DNA of 64,000 nucleotides from an uncultured Gemmiger sp. (GTDB lineage: Bacteria > Bacillota > Clostridia > Oscillospirales > Ruminococcaceae). The translations under genes and the position numbers were made by a program. The stretch covers positions 248,001-312,000 of the forward strand of contig CALXHT010000001.1 of assembly GCA_944388215.1 (NCBI GenBank). The letters are read 5' to 3'. Below are positions 23,315-31,253 of this stretch, in pieces. The notes under the pieces were generated by a model. That model made no database searches. It had not been told where the DNA came from and was given only the letters and a program-made list of their open reading frames with translations. Within the stretch, counting starts at the first letter, position 1; every line of letters begins with the position of its first letter.

Positions 23315-23350
23315 TTGTACCATACCCCCGGGGTATGGTACAATTTTTTT
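23315..23350 (+). terminator. Near-perfect palindromic terminator after mgtE
   Basis: TTGTACCATACCCC (23315-23328) and GGGGTATGGTACAA (23330-23343) are exact reverse complements around one C, followed by seven T. TACAAT at 23339-23344 within it could also act as a -10 for glgB. Confidence 0.8.
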
Positions 23351-23397
23351 ATCTTTGGCTTACCGCCCTTTGCAACACCAGGAAACGGAGAATGCGC

Positions 23398-25179
23398 ATG
23401 GAACTGCAGGACTTTTACGCCGGCCGGGCCTTTGATGCCTACACCTTTTTCGGCGCCCATCCCAAGGCCGGGGGCGCGCGGTTTGCCGTCTGGGCGCCGT
23501 CGGCCCGGCGGGTACAGGTGGAAGGTCCCTTCGGCACGGCGGCACTCAACCAAACCCATCCCGGGGTATGGGAAGGGGAGGTGCCCGGCGCAGAACCGGG
23601 CATGCCCTACCAGTACCTGGTCACGGGGGCGGACGGCTGGACGGTGGGCCACTGCGACCCCTACGGCTTTGCCATGACGCTGCGCCCCGAAGGCCACAGC
23701 ATCCTGGCGGAGATGCCGGGCGGCTTCACCGACGACGACTGGATGGCCGCCCGCACCAAGGGCTTTGACCGGCCCATGAACATCTACGAGGTGCACGCCG
23801 GCAGCTGGAAGCGCAAACCGGACGGCAGCTGGTACAGCTATGCCGAGCTGGCCGAACTGCTGCCCGCCTACTGCCGGGAGAACGGCTACACCCACCTGGA
23901 ACTCATGCCGCTGGCCGAGCATCCCTTTGACGGCAGCTGGGGCTACCAGGTGACCGGCTTTTTCGCGCCCACCAGCCGCTACGGCAGCCCGGCGAAACTG
24001 GTGCGGTTCATCGACGCCTGCCATCGGCAGGGCATCGGGGTGATCCTGGATTTTGTGCCGGTGCACTTTGCGGTGGACGGCTACGGCCTGAAAAATTTTG
24101 ACGGCACCCCGCTCTATGAGGACCCGTCCCAAGGGGCAGGGCAGAGCGAGTGGGGCAGCTGCAACTTCCATCATGCCCGGGGGGAGGTGCGCAGCTTTCT
24201 GCAGTCCTGCGCCGACTACTGGCTGGGGGTCTTCCACGCCGACGGCCTGCGGGTGGATGCGGTCTCCCGGCTGATCTACCGCCAGGGGGACCCGGCCCAG
24301 GGGCTCAACCAGCCCGGGTTGGAATTTCTGCGGTTCATGAACGACGGCCTGCAGCGGCGGCATCCCACGGCGCTGCTCATCGCCGAGGATTCCAGCGCCT
24401 ACCCCCAGGTCACGGCGCCGGCAGCCCGGGGCGGCCTGGGCTTTGACTACAAGTGGGACCTGGGCTGGATGAACGACACGCTGGACTATTTCCGCAAGAG
24501 CAGCGACGAGCGGAAGACCAACCTGGACCGGCTGACTTTCTCGATGCTCTACGCCTGGAACGAGCGTTTCATTCTGCCCTTCAGCCACGACGAGAACGTC
24601 CACGGCAAGGCCACCATCGCCCAGAAGATGTACGGCGGCTACGACGGAAAGTTCCCCCAGGCCCGGGCCCTCTACCTCTATATGGCGGTACATCCCGGCA
24701 AAAAGCTGGATTTCATGGGCAACGAGTTCGCCCAGCTGCGGGAGTGGGATGAAAACCGGGAACAGGACTGGATGATCCTCTCCTTCCCCAACCACGACGC
24801 CTTCCGCCATTTCCGGGCGTTGCTCCACCGGCTCTACCTGGACAACGAGGCCCTCTGGGCCCGGGAATACGACCCGGAGGCCTTCCGCTGGGCGGACTGC
24901 GACCACGGGGCCCGGAATGTCTGCGCCATGGTGCGCCGGGGGTGGCAGAGCATGGTGCTGGCCGTCTTCAATTTCGGGGCGGAGGAACAGCCCGCCTACA
25001 CCCTGGACCTGCCCGCCGGCCGCTGGACGCTGCTCCTGGACACCGACTGGCAGTGCTGGGGCGGCACCACGGTGCAGCAGAACCAGAAAAAAACCGGCAC
25101 CATCTCCCGCCGCCGGCCCTTCACGGTGGCCCTGCCGCCCTACAGCGGCAGACTCTACCGTCTGGAACCAAAACAATAA
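23398..25179 (+). CDS. glgB: 1,4-alpha-glucan branching enzyme (GH13)
   Basis: The 593-residue enzyme makes alpha-1,6 branches in glycogen. The N-terminal beta-sandwich (about residues 10-100; YTFFGAHP, FAVWAPSARRV) precedes the GH13 barrel. Catalytic residues are visible: nucleophile Asp287 in DGLRVDAVS, acid/base Glu330 in AEDSS, and FSHDENVHG for the third Asp. The order and spacing match GlgB. GGAG 7 bases before the ATG at 23398 sets the start; an ATG two codons earlier is possible. glgA/glgC are not in the window, while glgP is 18 kb upstream on the same strand. The short length (about 600 against 630-730) reflects the lack of an extra N-terminal domain. Confidence 0.93.
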   Translation: MELQDFYAGRAFDAYTFFGAHPKAGGARFAVWAPSARRVQVEGPFGTAALNQTHPGVWEGEVPGAEPGMPYQYLVTGADGWTVGHCDPYGFAMTLRPEGHSILAEMPGGFTDDDWMAARTKGFDRPMNIYEVHAGSWKRKPDGSWYSYAELAELLPAYCRENGYTHLELMPLAEHPFDGSWGYQVTGFFAPTSRYGSPAKLVRFIDACHRQGIGVILDFVPVHFAVDGYGLKNFDGTPLYEDPSQGAGQSEWGSCNFHHARGEVRSFLQSCADYWLGVFHADGLRVDAVSRLIYRQGDPAQGLNQPGLEFLRFMNDGLQRRHPTALLIAEDSSAYPQVTAPAARGGLGFDYKWDLGWMNDTLDYFRKSSDERKTNLDRLTFSMLYAWNERFILPFSHDENVHGKATIAQKMYGGYDGKFPQARALYLYMAVHPGKKLDFMGNEFAQLREWDENREQDWMILSFPNHDAFRHFRALLHRLYLDNEALWAREYDPEAFRWADCDHGARNVCAMVRRGWQSMVLAVFNFGAEEQPAYTLDLPAGRWTLLLDTDWQCWGGTTVQQNQKKTGTISRRRPFTVALPPYSGRLYRLEPKQ

Positions 25180-25212
25180 AAAACCGCCTGCCCGGCATGG
25201 GGCAGGCGGTTT
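25177..25212. terminator. Terminator between glgB and galM
   Basis: AAACCGCCTGCC (25181-25192) pairs with GGCAGGCGGTTT (25201-25212); the T-run is strong on the minus strand for galM and short on the plus strand. Confidence 0.8.
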
Positions 25213-25217
25213 GCGGT

Positions 25218-26267
25218 TTATTGGGGTGCCAGATCGAAGCGGTAGATGGTGGTGGAGCTGTAGGGAGTATCGGGCAGCACCGTGGTGTCCGGGAAATCCG
25301 GATGGTTGGGTGCGTCGGGGAACTCCTCGGTCTCCAGGCAGACCGCGTCCCGCTTCTGGTAGTGGGCACCGTCCTTGCAGTCGGTGACCGGCGCCAGGGA
25401 GTTGGCCGAGTAGAGCTGCATGCCGGGCAGGGTGGTGAGCACCTCCATCCGGATGCCGGTCTGGGGGCCGGTCACCCAGGCGGCGTGGCGCAGGCCGGTG
25501 TCCCGGATGATGTAGCAGTGGTCGTAGCCGCCGCCCTGATTCAGGGCAGGGTAGTCCGCCCCGATGTCCAGGCCCAGCGTCTTCTCCTCGGTGAAGTCCA
25601 TGGGGGTGCCGGCCACCGGAATGCGCCGGCCGGTGGGAATGCTTCCGTCGTCGGTTTCCAGGTAGGCGTCGGCGTCCACGCTGACCCGGTGGCCCAGGGC
25701 GGTGCCGCTGGCGTGGCCGTTGAGGTTGAAGTAGCTGTGGTTGGTCAGGCTGCAGACGGTGGGGGCATCGGTGGTGGCGGTGTAATGGATCATCAGCCCG
25801 CTCTTGACCAGCTTGTACTGGATCTCCAGCTCCACATTGCCGGGGAAGCCGTCGGTGCCGTCGGGGCTGCTAGCCGTCATGGTGACGCTGTCGTTCTCGC
25901 CGGCGGTGGGCTCCACGTCGAAGAGGGTGGCGCCGAAGCCGTGCAGGCCGCTGTGCAGGCAGTTGCCGTTCTCGTTGGCGGTCACATGGACGGTCTCCTC
26001 ATACAGCGGGAACTGCGCCCCGCCGATGCGGTTGGCAAAACGGCCGATGGCCCGGCCCATGTAGTCGGTGTTGCGCTCATAGTCGGGCACGGTGGGGTAG
26101 CCCAGCACCACGTCCACCGGGTTGCCGTTGCGGTCGGGTACCAGGATCTTGTGAATCAGGGCTGCGTAGGTCAGCAGGTGGACTTCCAGCTGATCGTTTT
26201 TCAGCACCACCAGCCGGACGTTCTCTCCGGCGGCGGTTTTGCCGAAATCGGTGATGGAAACAGACAT
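25218..26267 (-). CDS. galM: Aldose 1-epimerase (mutarotase)
   Basis: A 349-residue enzyme interconverting alpha and beta anomers of hexoses in the cytoplasm. Family motifs include GRFANRIGGAQF (about residue 75), the catalytic His in LTNHSYFNLNG (about 170-180), and the catalytic Glu in ETEEFPDAPNHPDFP near residue 310. Length and motif order match GalM of the Leloir pathway. The upstream neighbour, on the same strand with a gap of 12 bases, is a YerC/TrpR-like regulator, so the two probably form an operon. AGGAGG precedes the ATG. Confidence 0.93.
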   Translation of the reverse strand: MSVSITDFGKTAAGENVRLVVLKNDQLEVHLLTYAALIHKILVPDRNGNPVDVVLGYPTVPDYERNTDYMGRAIGRFANRIGGAQFPLYEETVHVTANENGNCLHSGLHGFGATLFDVEPTAGENDSVTMTASSPDGTDGFPGNVELEIQYKLVKSGLMIHYTATTDAPTVCSLTNHSYFNLNGHASGTALGHRVSVDADAYLETDDGSIPTGRRIPVAGTPMDFTEEKTLGLDIGADYPALNQGGGYDHCYIIRDTGLRHAAWVTGPQTGIRMEVLTTLPGMQLYSANSLAPVTDCKDGAHYQKRDAVCLETEEFPDAPNHPDFPDTTVLPDTPYSSTTIYRFDLAPQ

Positions 26268-26279
26268 GACAGTTCCTCC

Positions 26280-26597
26280 TTAGGCTTCGTTGTCCGGTTT
26301 CTGCCGGGCCAGGTCTTCCCGGACACTGGCGGCGACGCTGCCGGTGCCGTAGTTGAGCATGCGGTTGACCCGGCTGACCGTGGCGCTGGAAGCGCCGGTC
26401 TCCCGCCGGATCTCGCTGTACACCTTGCCCTGCAACAGGCACCCGGCCACGGCATAGCGCTGTTCCAGGGTGCGCAGTTCGGTCACGGCGCACAGGTCAT
26501 CAAAAAAGCGGATGCATTCATCCAGGGTGTTCAGCCGCAGAATCGCCTCATACAGAGCGGTGCTGCGTTCTTCTTTCTGCGGAGTTTGCGGGCGCAT
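26280..26597 (-). CDS. YerC/YecD family (TrpR-like) DNA-binding protein
   Basis: A 105-residue all-helical protein of the TrpR superfamily, YerC/YecD branch. The helix-turn-helix reads QGKVYSEIRRETGASSATVSRVNRML (about residues 59-84). The frame extends to 26633, but AAGGAGG lies five bases before the ATG at 26597, giving MRPQTPQKEERST. The ligand and targets are unknown; YerC is widespread in Firmicutes. It is transcribed with galM. Confidence 0.85.
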   Translation of the reverse strand: MRPQTPQKEERSTALYEAILRLNTLDECIRFFDDLCAVTELRTLEQRYAVAGCLLQGKVYSEIRRETGASSATVSRVNRMLNYGTGSVAASVREDLARQKPDNEA

Positions 26598-26755
26598 AGG
26601 CGCCTCCTTCTGTTTTTGTAAAAATTGTTCCAAGATTGGAGTGTTGTTTAATTCATTCTAGCAAATGTGCCCAATTTAGTCAATACTTTAAACAGGAAAA
26701 GCACCCGCTGCCGAAGGCAAAAGTCCCTTTTGCGGGACACCCACCGCCCACCCTC

Positions 26756-26784
26756 TTGCACCTTTGGGCAAAGCAGGGTATGAT
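26756..26784 (+). promoter_or_regulatory. Promoter of the DUF3592-like gene
   Basis: TTGCAC (26756-26761), 17 bases, TATGAT (26779-26784), 35 bases before the start codon. Confidence 0.6.
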
Positions 26785-26819
26785 AGTACCATATTGTATA
26801 AAAGGGAAGGAAACACACC

Positions 26820-27206
26820 ATGCCGATGCCACTGATGATCGTCTACCGGGTGCTGGGCATCCTGCTCCTGGCCATGGCGGCTGCCGCCGTGTGGGAGAAG
26901 TACCGCACGGTGCGGGGGGCCACCCTGCTGCCGGGCCGCATTCTGGACTGCCGCAAGGCCAACCGCACCAATCCGCGTCAGGGCGCGGGGGGATACCGCT
27001 ATCTGGTGGAGATCCACGCAGGAGGGGAGCGGCTGGAACTGGAGACCAATGATTCCTTCTGGTTCAGCCATGACAGTCAGAAGGGCAAGAGCGTGCTGGT
27101 GTGGTATAACCCCGGCCGTCCGGTGCTGGAGCGCAAGAGCCTGGGCACCGAGGTGCTGGCGGCGGTGATGGCGGCCATCGGCGTGGCGCTGCTGCTTTTA
27201 CAGTAA
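26820..27206 (+). CDS. DUF3592-like small membrane protein
   Basis: The 128-residue protein has a hydrophobic helix at each end (about residues 6-24 and 108-127) enclosing a soluble beta-rich part (RYLVEIHAGGERLELETND, GKSVLVWYNPGRPVLER). This is the DUF3592 layout. Function is unknown. AAGGAAA precedes the ATG. The gene has its own promoter and no close partner; rmuC follows behind another promoter. Confidence 0.65.
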   Translation: MPMPLMIVYRVLGILLLAMAAAAVWEKYRTVRGATLLPGRILDCRKANRTNPRQGAGGYRYLVEIHAGGERLELETNDSFWFSHDSQKGKSVLVWYNPGRPVLERKSLGTEVLAAVMAAIGVALLLLQ

Positions 27207-27251
27207 GGCGGAAAAGCGAGCGCCATCGACGAGAAGATTGAACAGATGTAC

Positions 27252-27281
27252 TTGGTATCAGACGGCCGGATGTGCTATACT
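27252..27281 (+). promoter_or_regulatory. Promoter of rmuC
   Basis: TTGGTA (27252-27257), 18 bases, TATACT (27276-27281). Confidence 0.55.
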
Positions 27282-27313
27282 GGGCGCAAGGCCGCCGGAA
27301 GGATTGCGACACT

Positions 27314-28678
27314 ATGGATTGGATTTTGTATCTGCTGCTGGCCCTGGCGCTGGTGGGGGATGTGCTGCTGGTGGTGCTGCTGGCACGCAGCGGCCGCAAA
27401 CCGCCCCGGGGCGATACGGCGGATGACTTTGTGCGGGCCATGACCCCGGTGCTGCAGGGGGAGACCGACCTGCTGGCCGAACAGCTGCGGGCAATGCAGG
27501 GGGAGATGGGCCGTACCACCACCGCCACCCTGCGGGACTTTTCGTCGGTGCTGGCGGAAAACCAGCGGCAGAGCGCCGCGGCCAGCACCGCCCGGCTGGA
27601 GTCCATCGACCGGGCGGGGACGGCCCGCCAGAAGGCGGCCAACGACGCCCTGCTGGCCCAGCTGACCATGCTGGAACACCGGCTGAAGAATCTGGAGGAT
27701 TCCAACGCCACCCGGCTGGACGGGGTGCGCGGAGCGCTGGTGCAGGGGCTCAACGTCATCCGGGCGGACAACAACAAAAAGCTGGAGGAGATCCGCGGCA
27801 CCGTGGAGGAAAAGCTGCAGGATACGCTGCAAAAGCGGATCAACGATTCCTTCCGCACCGTCAGCGCCCAGCTGGAGCAGGTTTATAAGGGCCTGGGTGA
27901 GATGCAGAACCTGGCGGCCGATGTGGGAAGCCTGAAGCAGGTGCTGTCGGGGGTCAAGACCCGGGGCATCCTGGGCGAGGTACAGCTGGGGGCGATTCTC
28001 GAGCAGATCCTGGCCCCCGGTCAGTATGACACCAACGTGGCCACCGTGCCGGGCAGCAACAACCGGGTGGAATTCGCGGTGAAGCTGCCGGGCCAGAGCG
28101 GCACCGTCTGGCTGCCCATCGACGCCAAATTCCCCGGCGACACCTACGCCCATCTGCAGGCAGCCCAGCAGCGGGGCGATGCGGCGGCCACCGCGGCCAT
28201 GCGCAAGGCGCTGTTCAGCGTGCTGCGGCAGGAAGCCAAGGATATTCACGACAAGTACATCGAAGTGCCCTACACCACCAGTTTCGGCATCCTGTTCCTG
28301 CCCTTTGAAGGGCTGTATGCCGAGGTGGTCTCCAGCGGCGTGACCGAGACGCTGCAGCGGGACTACCAGATCACGGTGGCGGGACCGTCCACCATGGCAG
28401 CGCTGCTTAACGCCCTGCAGATGGGCTTCCGCACGCTGGCCATCCAGAAGCGCTCCGGCGAGGTGTGGACGGTGCTGGGGGCGGTCAAGACGGAATTTGA
28501 AAAGTTCGGCGCCGGTTTGCAGCAGATGCAGCGGCACCTCAACCAGACCGGCTCCGATCTGGAGGAGCTCATCGGTCCGCGCAGCCGGGCCATCACCCGC
28601 AAGCTGGAGGCTGTGCAGCAGCTGGACCCCGATACGGCGGCCGGGCTGCTGGGCCTGCAGCAGGATTCCAAACCCTGA
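27314..28678 (+). CDS. rmuC: DNA recombination protein RmuC homolog
   Basis: The 454-residue protein has an N-terminal membrane anchor (about residues 2-22), a long coiled coil (to about 190) and the RmuC nuclease-like domain: GILGEVQLGAILEQIL, then VWLPIDAKFPGDTY (PD-(D/E)XK-type core) and TSFGILFLPFEGLYAEV. RmuC limits DNA inversions and rearrangements between short inverted repeats in E. coli; mechanism is unknown. ATG at 27314 is used because it starts the anchor helix and lies downstream of the promoter. degV follows 49 bases later, possibly cotranscribed. Confidence 0.9.
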   Translation: MDWILYLLLALALVGDVLLVVLLARSGRKPPRGDTADDFVRAMTPVLQGETDLLAEQLRAMQGEMGRTTTATLRDFSSVLAENQRQSAAASTARLESIDRAGTARQKAANDALLAQLTMLEHRLKNLEDSNATRLDGVRGALVQGLNVIRADNNKKLEEIRGTVEEKLQDTLQKRINDSFRTVSAQLEQVYKGLGEMQNLAADVGSLKQVLSGVKTRGILGEVQLGAILEQILAPGQYDTNVATVPGSNNRVEFAVKLPGQSGTVWLPIDAKFPGDTYAHLQAAQQRGDAAATAAMRKALFSVLRQEAKDIHDKYIEVPYTTSFGILFLPFEGLYAEVVSSGVTETLQRDYQITVAGPSTMAALLNALQMGFRTLAIQKRSGEVWTVLGAVKTEFEKFGAGLQQMQRHLNQTGSDLEELIGPRSRAITRKLEAVQQLDPDTAAGLLGLQQDSKP

Positions 28679-28727
28679 ACGGCGTGTTGCCGTTTTACCC
28701 ATCTGGAAAGGAAAGTGAGGGAATATC

Positions 28728-29576
28728 ATGATCCGTATCATTACCGATTCCGCCGCCGACCTGACGGCCCAGGAGATGGCGCAGCCCGGCGTCAGCGTGG
28801 TGCCCATGTCCATTACCTTTGAGGACGGCACCTCCGTGGAGGACGACGGCAGCATGACCAAGGACGAGTTCTTCAAGCGGCTGGCCACCGACAGCAAGCT
28901 GCCGCGCACCAGCCAGCCCAGCCCGGCCGCCTTCATGGAGGCTTTCGCCGACGCCGAAGTGGCCGGGGACGAGGTCATCGTCATCACCGTGGGCCAGAAA
29001 CTGTCGGGCACCTACCAGTGCGCCGTGATGGCAGCCCATGATGTGGATGTCCCGGTGTATGTGGTGGACTCCGAGACCGCCACCCAGGGCGAAGCCGTCC
29101 TGCTGCGGGAGGCGCTGCGTCTGCGGGATATGGGCCTTTCCGCCCAGCAGATCGTGGAGGTGCTGGAGCGTTTCAAAAAGCGCATCCGCATCATTGCGGT
29201 GGTGGACAGCCTCAAGCACCTGCAGAAGGGCGGACGCGTCCCGGCGGCGGTGGCCATTGTGGGCGGCGCCCTGGGCATCAAGCCGGTCATTGCGGTGTAC
29301 GAGAGCGCCGTCAGGCTGGCCGGCAAGGGCCGCGGCCGTCCCGGTGCGCTGGTGGCCCTCTTCAAACAGCTGGATGAGCTGGGCGGCATCGACACCAACT
29401 ACCCCTGCGTGGTGCTCTACAGCGACGACAAGGCCACGGCGGCCCCGGTGCACCACTACCTGACCCAGAACCTCATGCTGGAGGGTGTGCGCACCTGCCA
29501 GATCGGCCCCACCATCGGCACCCACATCGGCCCCCGCTCGGCGGGCATCGTCTTTGTGGCCAAGGAAACCGTCTGA
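28728..29576 (+). CDS. DegV family (FakB-like) fatty-acid-binding protein
   Basis: The 282-residue DegV protein opens MIRIITDSAADLT, the diagnostic start, and has TSQPSPAAFMEAF and ITVGQKLSGTYQCA, which line the fatty-acid carboxylate site. In Firmicutes DegV/FakB proteins present exogenous fatty acids to the kinase FakA. Many genomes carry several copies of unknown preference. fakA is not in the window. Confidence 0.92.
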   Translation: MIRIITDSAADLTAQEMAQPGVSVVPMSITFEDGTSVEDDGSMTKDEFFKRLATDSKLPRTSQPSPAAFMEAFADAEVAGDEVIVITVGQKLSGTYQCAVMAAHDVDVPVYVVDSETATQGEAVLLREALRLRDMGLSAQQIVEVLERFKKRIRIIAVVDSLKHLQKGGRVPAAVAIVGGALGIKPVIAVYESAVRLAGKGRGRPGALVALFKQLDELGGIDTNYPCVVLYSDDKATAAPVHHYLTQNLMLEGVRTCQIGPTIGTHIGPRSAGIVFVAKETV

Positions 29577-29586
29577 TATGCAATAC

Positions 29587-29619
29587 AAAAGCCCCGCGGA
29601 CCGGTCCGCGGGGCTTTTT
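29587..29619. terminator. Perfect palindromic terminator between degV and oadG
   Basis: AAAAGCCCCGCGGACC and GGTCCGCGGGGCTTTT are exact reverse complements with no spacer bases, between convergent genes. Confidence 0.85.
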
Positions 29620-29631
29620 GTGCGGGAGAAA

Positions 29632-29766
29632 TCAGGATTCGTCGCTGTGATGGGTGACCCGGTTCAGCAGATAGACCGCCAGGATGATGACGCCAATCAC
29701 GATAAAGATGCCCAGCATCCCCACCAGCAGCATCGGCAGGGTGGTGGCAAGGGAAGCAATATTCAT
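29632..29766 (-). CDS. Minimal OadG-like gamma subunit of a Na+-pumping decarboxylase
   Basis: A 44-residue ORF begins MNIASLATTLPMLLVGMLG and contains one membrane helix (about residues 10-34), then a short polar tail ending THHSDES. AGGAGG precedes the ATG. It follows oadB by 13 bases. OadG-type subunits are single-helix proteins that hold the decarboxylase complex together, usually 80-120 residues with a Pro/Ala linker; this one retains only the membrane part. Position and topology support the call; sequence identity is too limited for certainty. Confidence 0.65.
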   Translation of the reverse strand: MNIASLATTLPMLLVGMLGIFIVIGVIILAVYLLNRVTHHSDES

Positions 29767-29779
29767 ACGGCAATCCTCC

Positions 29780-30913
29780 TTACATGCCCATCAGAGTGAG
29801 GATCAGACCGCCGGCGATGACCGACGCAATCTGCCCCGAGACGTTGACGCTGATGGAGTACATCAGCAGGAAATTCTGGTTGTCCTCGGCCAGGCCCAGC
29901 TGGTTGACCACACGGCCGCTCATGGGGAAGGCCGAGATGCCGGCGGCGCCGATCATGGGGTTGATCTTTTTGCCCTCCGGCAGGAAGATGTTGAGCAGCT
30001 TGGCAAAGAGCACGCCGCCCGCCGTGTCGAAGATGAAGGCCACCAGGCCCAGGGCCAGGATCAGCAGCGTGTCGGGCTTGACGAACTTGTCGGCGGTCAT
30101 CTGCCCGGCCACCGTCAGGCCCAGCACGATGGTGATGAGGTTGGCCAGCACGTTCTGGGCGGTCTCGGACAGGGAGTTCAGCACGCCGCATTCCCGGATC
30201 AGGTTGCCGAACATCAGGAAGCCCACCAGCGCCACGCTGGCCGGGGCCACCAGACCGGCCAGGATCGTCACCACGATGGGGAAGAGGATCTTGGTGGTCT
30301 TGGTCACGTTGCCCTTCTTATAGGGCATGCGGATGAGCCGCTCTTTTTTGGTGGTGCACAGGCGGATGACCGGCGGCTGCACGATGGGCACCAGCGCCAT
30401 GTAGCTGTAGGCCGCCACCATGATGGCGCCCAGGTATTTGCTGCCCAGCGTGTTGGCCACGAAGATGGCGGTGGGACCGTCGGCGGCACCGATCACCGCG
30501 ATGGAGGCCGCATCGGGCAGGTCGAAGAAGAGCCCGGCCACCGCCAGGGTGAAGAAGATGCCGAACTGGGCCGCTGCGCCGAACAGCATGAGCCAGGGCT
30601 TTTCCAGCAGCGGGCCGAAGTCGATCATGGCGCCGATGCCGATGAAGAGCAGCAGCGGGAACAGTTCGTTGGACATGCCCGCTTCAAACAGGGCGGTGAT
30701 GGGCCCTTCGGTGTCCCCCTGGGTGATGGCGCCGGACAGCGGCAGGTTTACCAGGATGGCGCCGAAGCCCATGGGCACCAGCAGGCTGGGTTCCATTTTC
30801 TTGACGATGCCCAGGTAGACCAGCAATCCGCCGATGATCCACATGACCACCATCTGCCAGGTCAGGTTGCCGAAGTTGGCAAACAGTCCGGCGAAGGTTT
30901 GCAGAACGTTCAT
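29780..30913 (-). CDS. oadB: Na+-translocating decarboxylase beta subunit (OadB/MmdB/GcdB type)
   Basis: A 377-residue membrane protein with nine or more helices. Family blocks include GIGAMIDFGPLLEKPWLML, IGAADGPTAIFVANTLGSKYLG (with the conserved Asp of the Na+ path), and GAAGISAFPMSGRVVNQLG near the C-terminus. It couples decarboxylation of a carboxybiotin carrier to Na+ export. The acyl substrate is set by the alpha subunit, which is not in the window. The frame is open to 31069, but AAAGGAGG directly precedes the ATG at 30913, which gives MNVLQTFAGLF. A riboswitch-like leader lies upstream. Confidence 0.93.
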   Translation of the reverse strand: MNVLQTFAGLFANFGNLTWQMVVMWIIGGLLVYLGIVKKMEPSLLVPMGFGAILVNLPLSGAITQGDTEGPITALFEAGMSNELFPLLLFIGIGAMIDFGPLLEKPWLMLFGAAAQFGIFFTLAVAGLFFDLPDAASIAVIGAADGPTAIFVANTLGSKYLGAIMVAAYSYMALVPIVQPPVIRLCTTKKERLIRMPYKKGNVTKTTKILFPIVVTILAGLVAPASVALVGFLMFGNLIRECGVLNSLSETAQNVLANLITIVLGLTVAGQMTADKFVKPDTLLILALGLVAFIFDTAGGVLFAKLLNIFLPEGKKINPMIGAAGISAFPMSGRVVNQLGLAEDNQNFLLMYSISVNVSGQIASVIAGGLILTLMGM

Positions 30914-30947
30914 GGGAATTCCTCCTTTATTTTGCACGGGGAGCAAC

Positions 30948-31093
30948 AAAAAAGACCTTTGCCGCAATCGCGTACCGACTGCGGCAAAAGTCTCAGTGCT
31001 TGGGTAGGACCCCGGGGCGTACACAACGCCCGTGGTGACGAGGCCGAACGCACGGCTGGCCGCTGCCATACCGTGCCGCTTACTCCCTTTTGC
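30948..31093 (-). promoter_or_regulatory. Riboswitch-like leader of oadB, resembling yybP-ykoY (Mn2+), with terminator
   Basis: On the minus strand, P1 pairs GCAAAAG (31087-31093) with CUUUUGC (30984-30990). Inside are GGAGUAAGC (31078-31086), a GCACGG/CCGUGC stem (31071-31076 with 31050-31055), CGUCACCACG (31031-31040) and GAGAC just before the 3' P1 strand. The order and strings match the yybP-ykoY class. The 3' P1 strand is part of the left arm of a 13-bp terminator (30980-30992 with 30954-30966) followed by six U. P1 formation would therefore prevent termination, giving an ON switch. The class assignment is by eye and the J and P3 regions deviate. Confidence 0.6.
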
Positions 31094-31103
31094 TGTATTT
31101 TTC

Positions 31104-31132
31104 AGTATAGCAGGTTGCCCTGGAAATTACAA
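31104..31132 (-). promoter_or_regulatory. Promoter of the oadB leader
   Basis: On the minus strand TTGTAA (31127-31132), 17 bases, TATACT (31104-31109); transcription begins near 31097, just before the aptamer. Confidence 0.7.
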
Positions 31133-31189
31133 GCACCCGGGATGCACAAAATCAGCCGGGAGACTTTCGGCAGGCTGCATAAAAAATGT

Positions 31190-31218
31190 TTGACAAATGC
31201 TTTTATTACAGGTATTAT
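31190..31218 (+). promoter_or_regulatory. Promoter of the sigH-like gene
   Basis: TTGACA (31190-31195), 17 bases, TATTAT (31213-31218), 36 bases before the start codon. Confidence 0.75.
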
Positions 31219-31253
31219 AAAGGTGTTCGCATCTGCCGGATGGAGAAGTTTTC

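Noticed and set aside
23248-25176. 642-codon open frame antisense to glgB
   Set aside because: The plus-strand frame has all GH13 catalytic motifs; the antisense frame has none.
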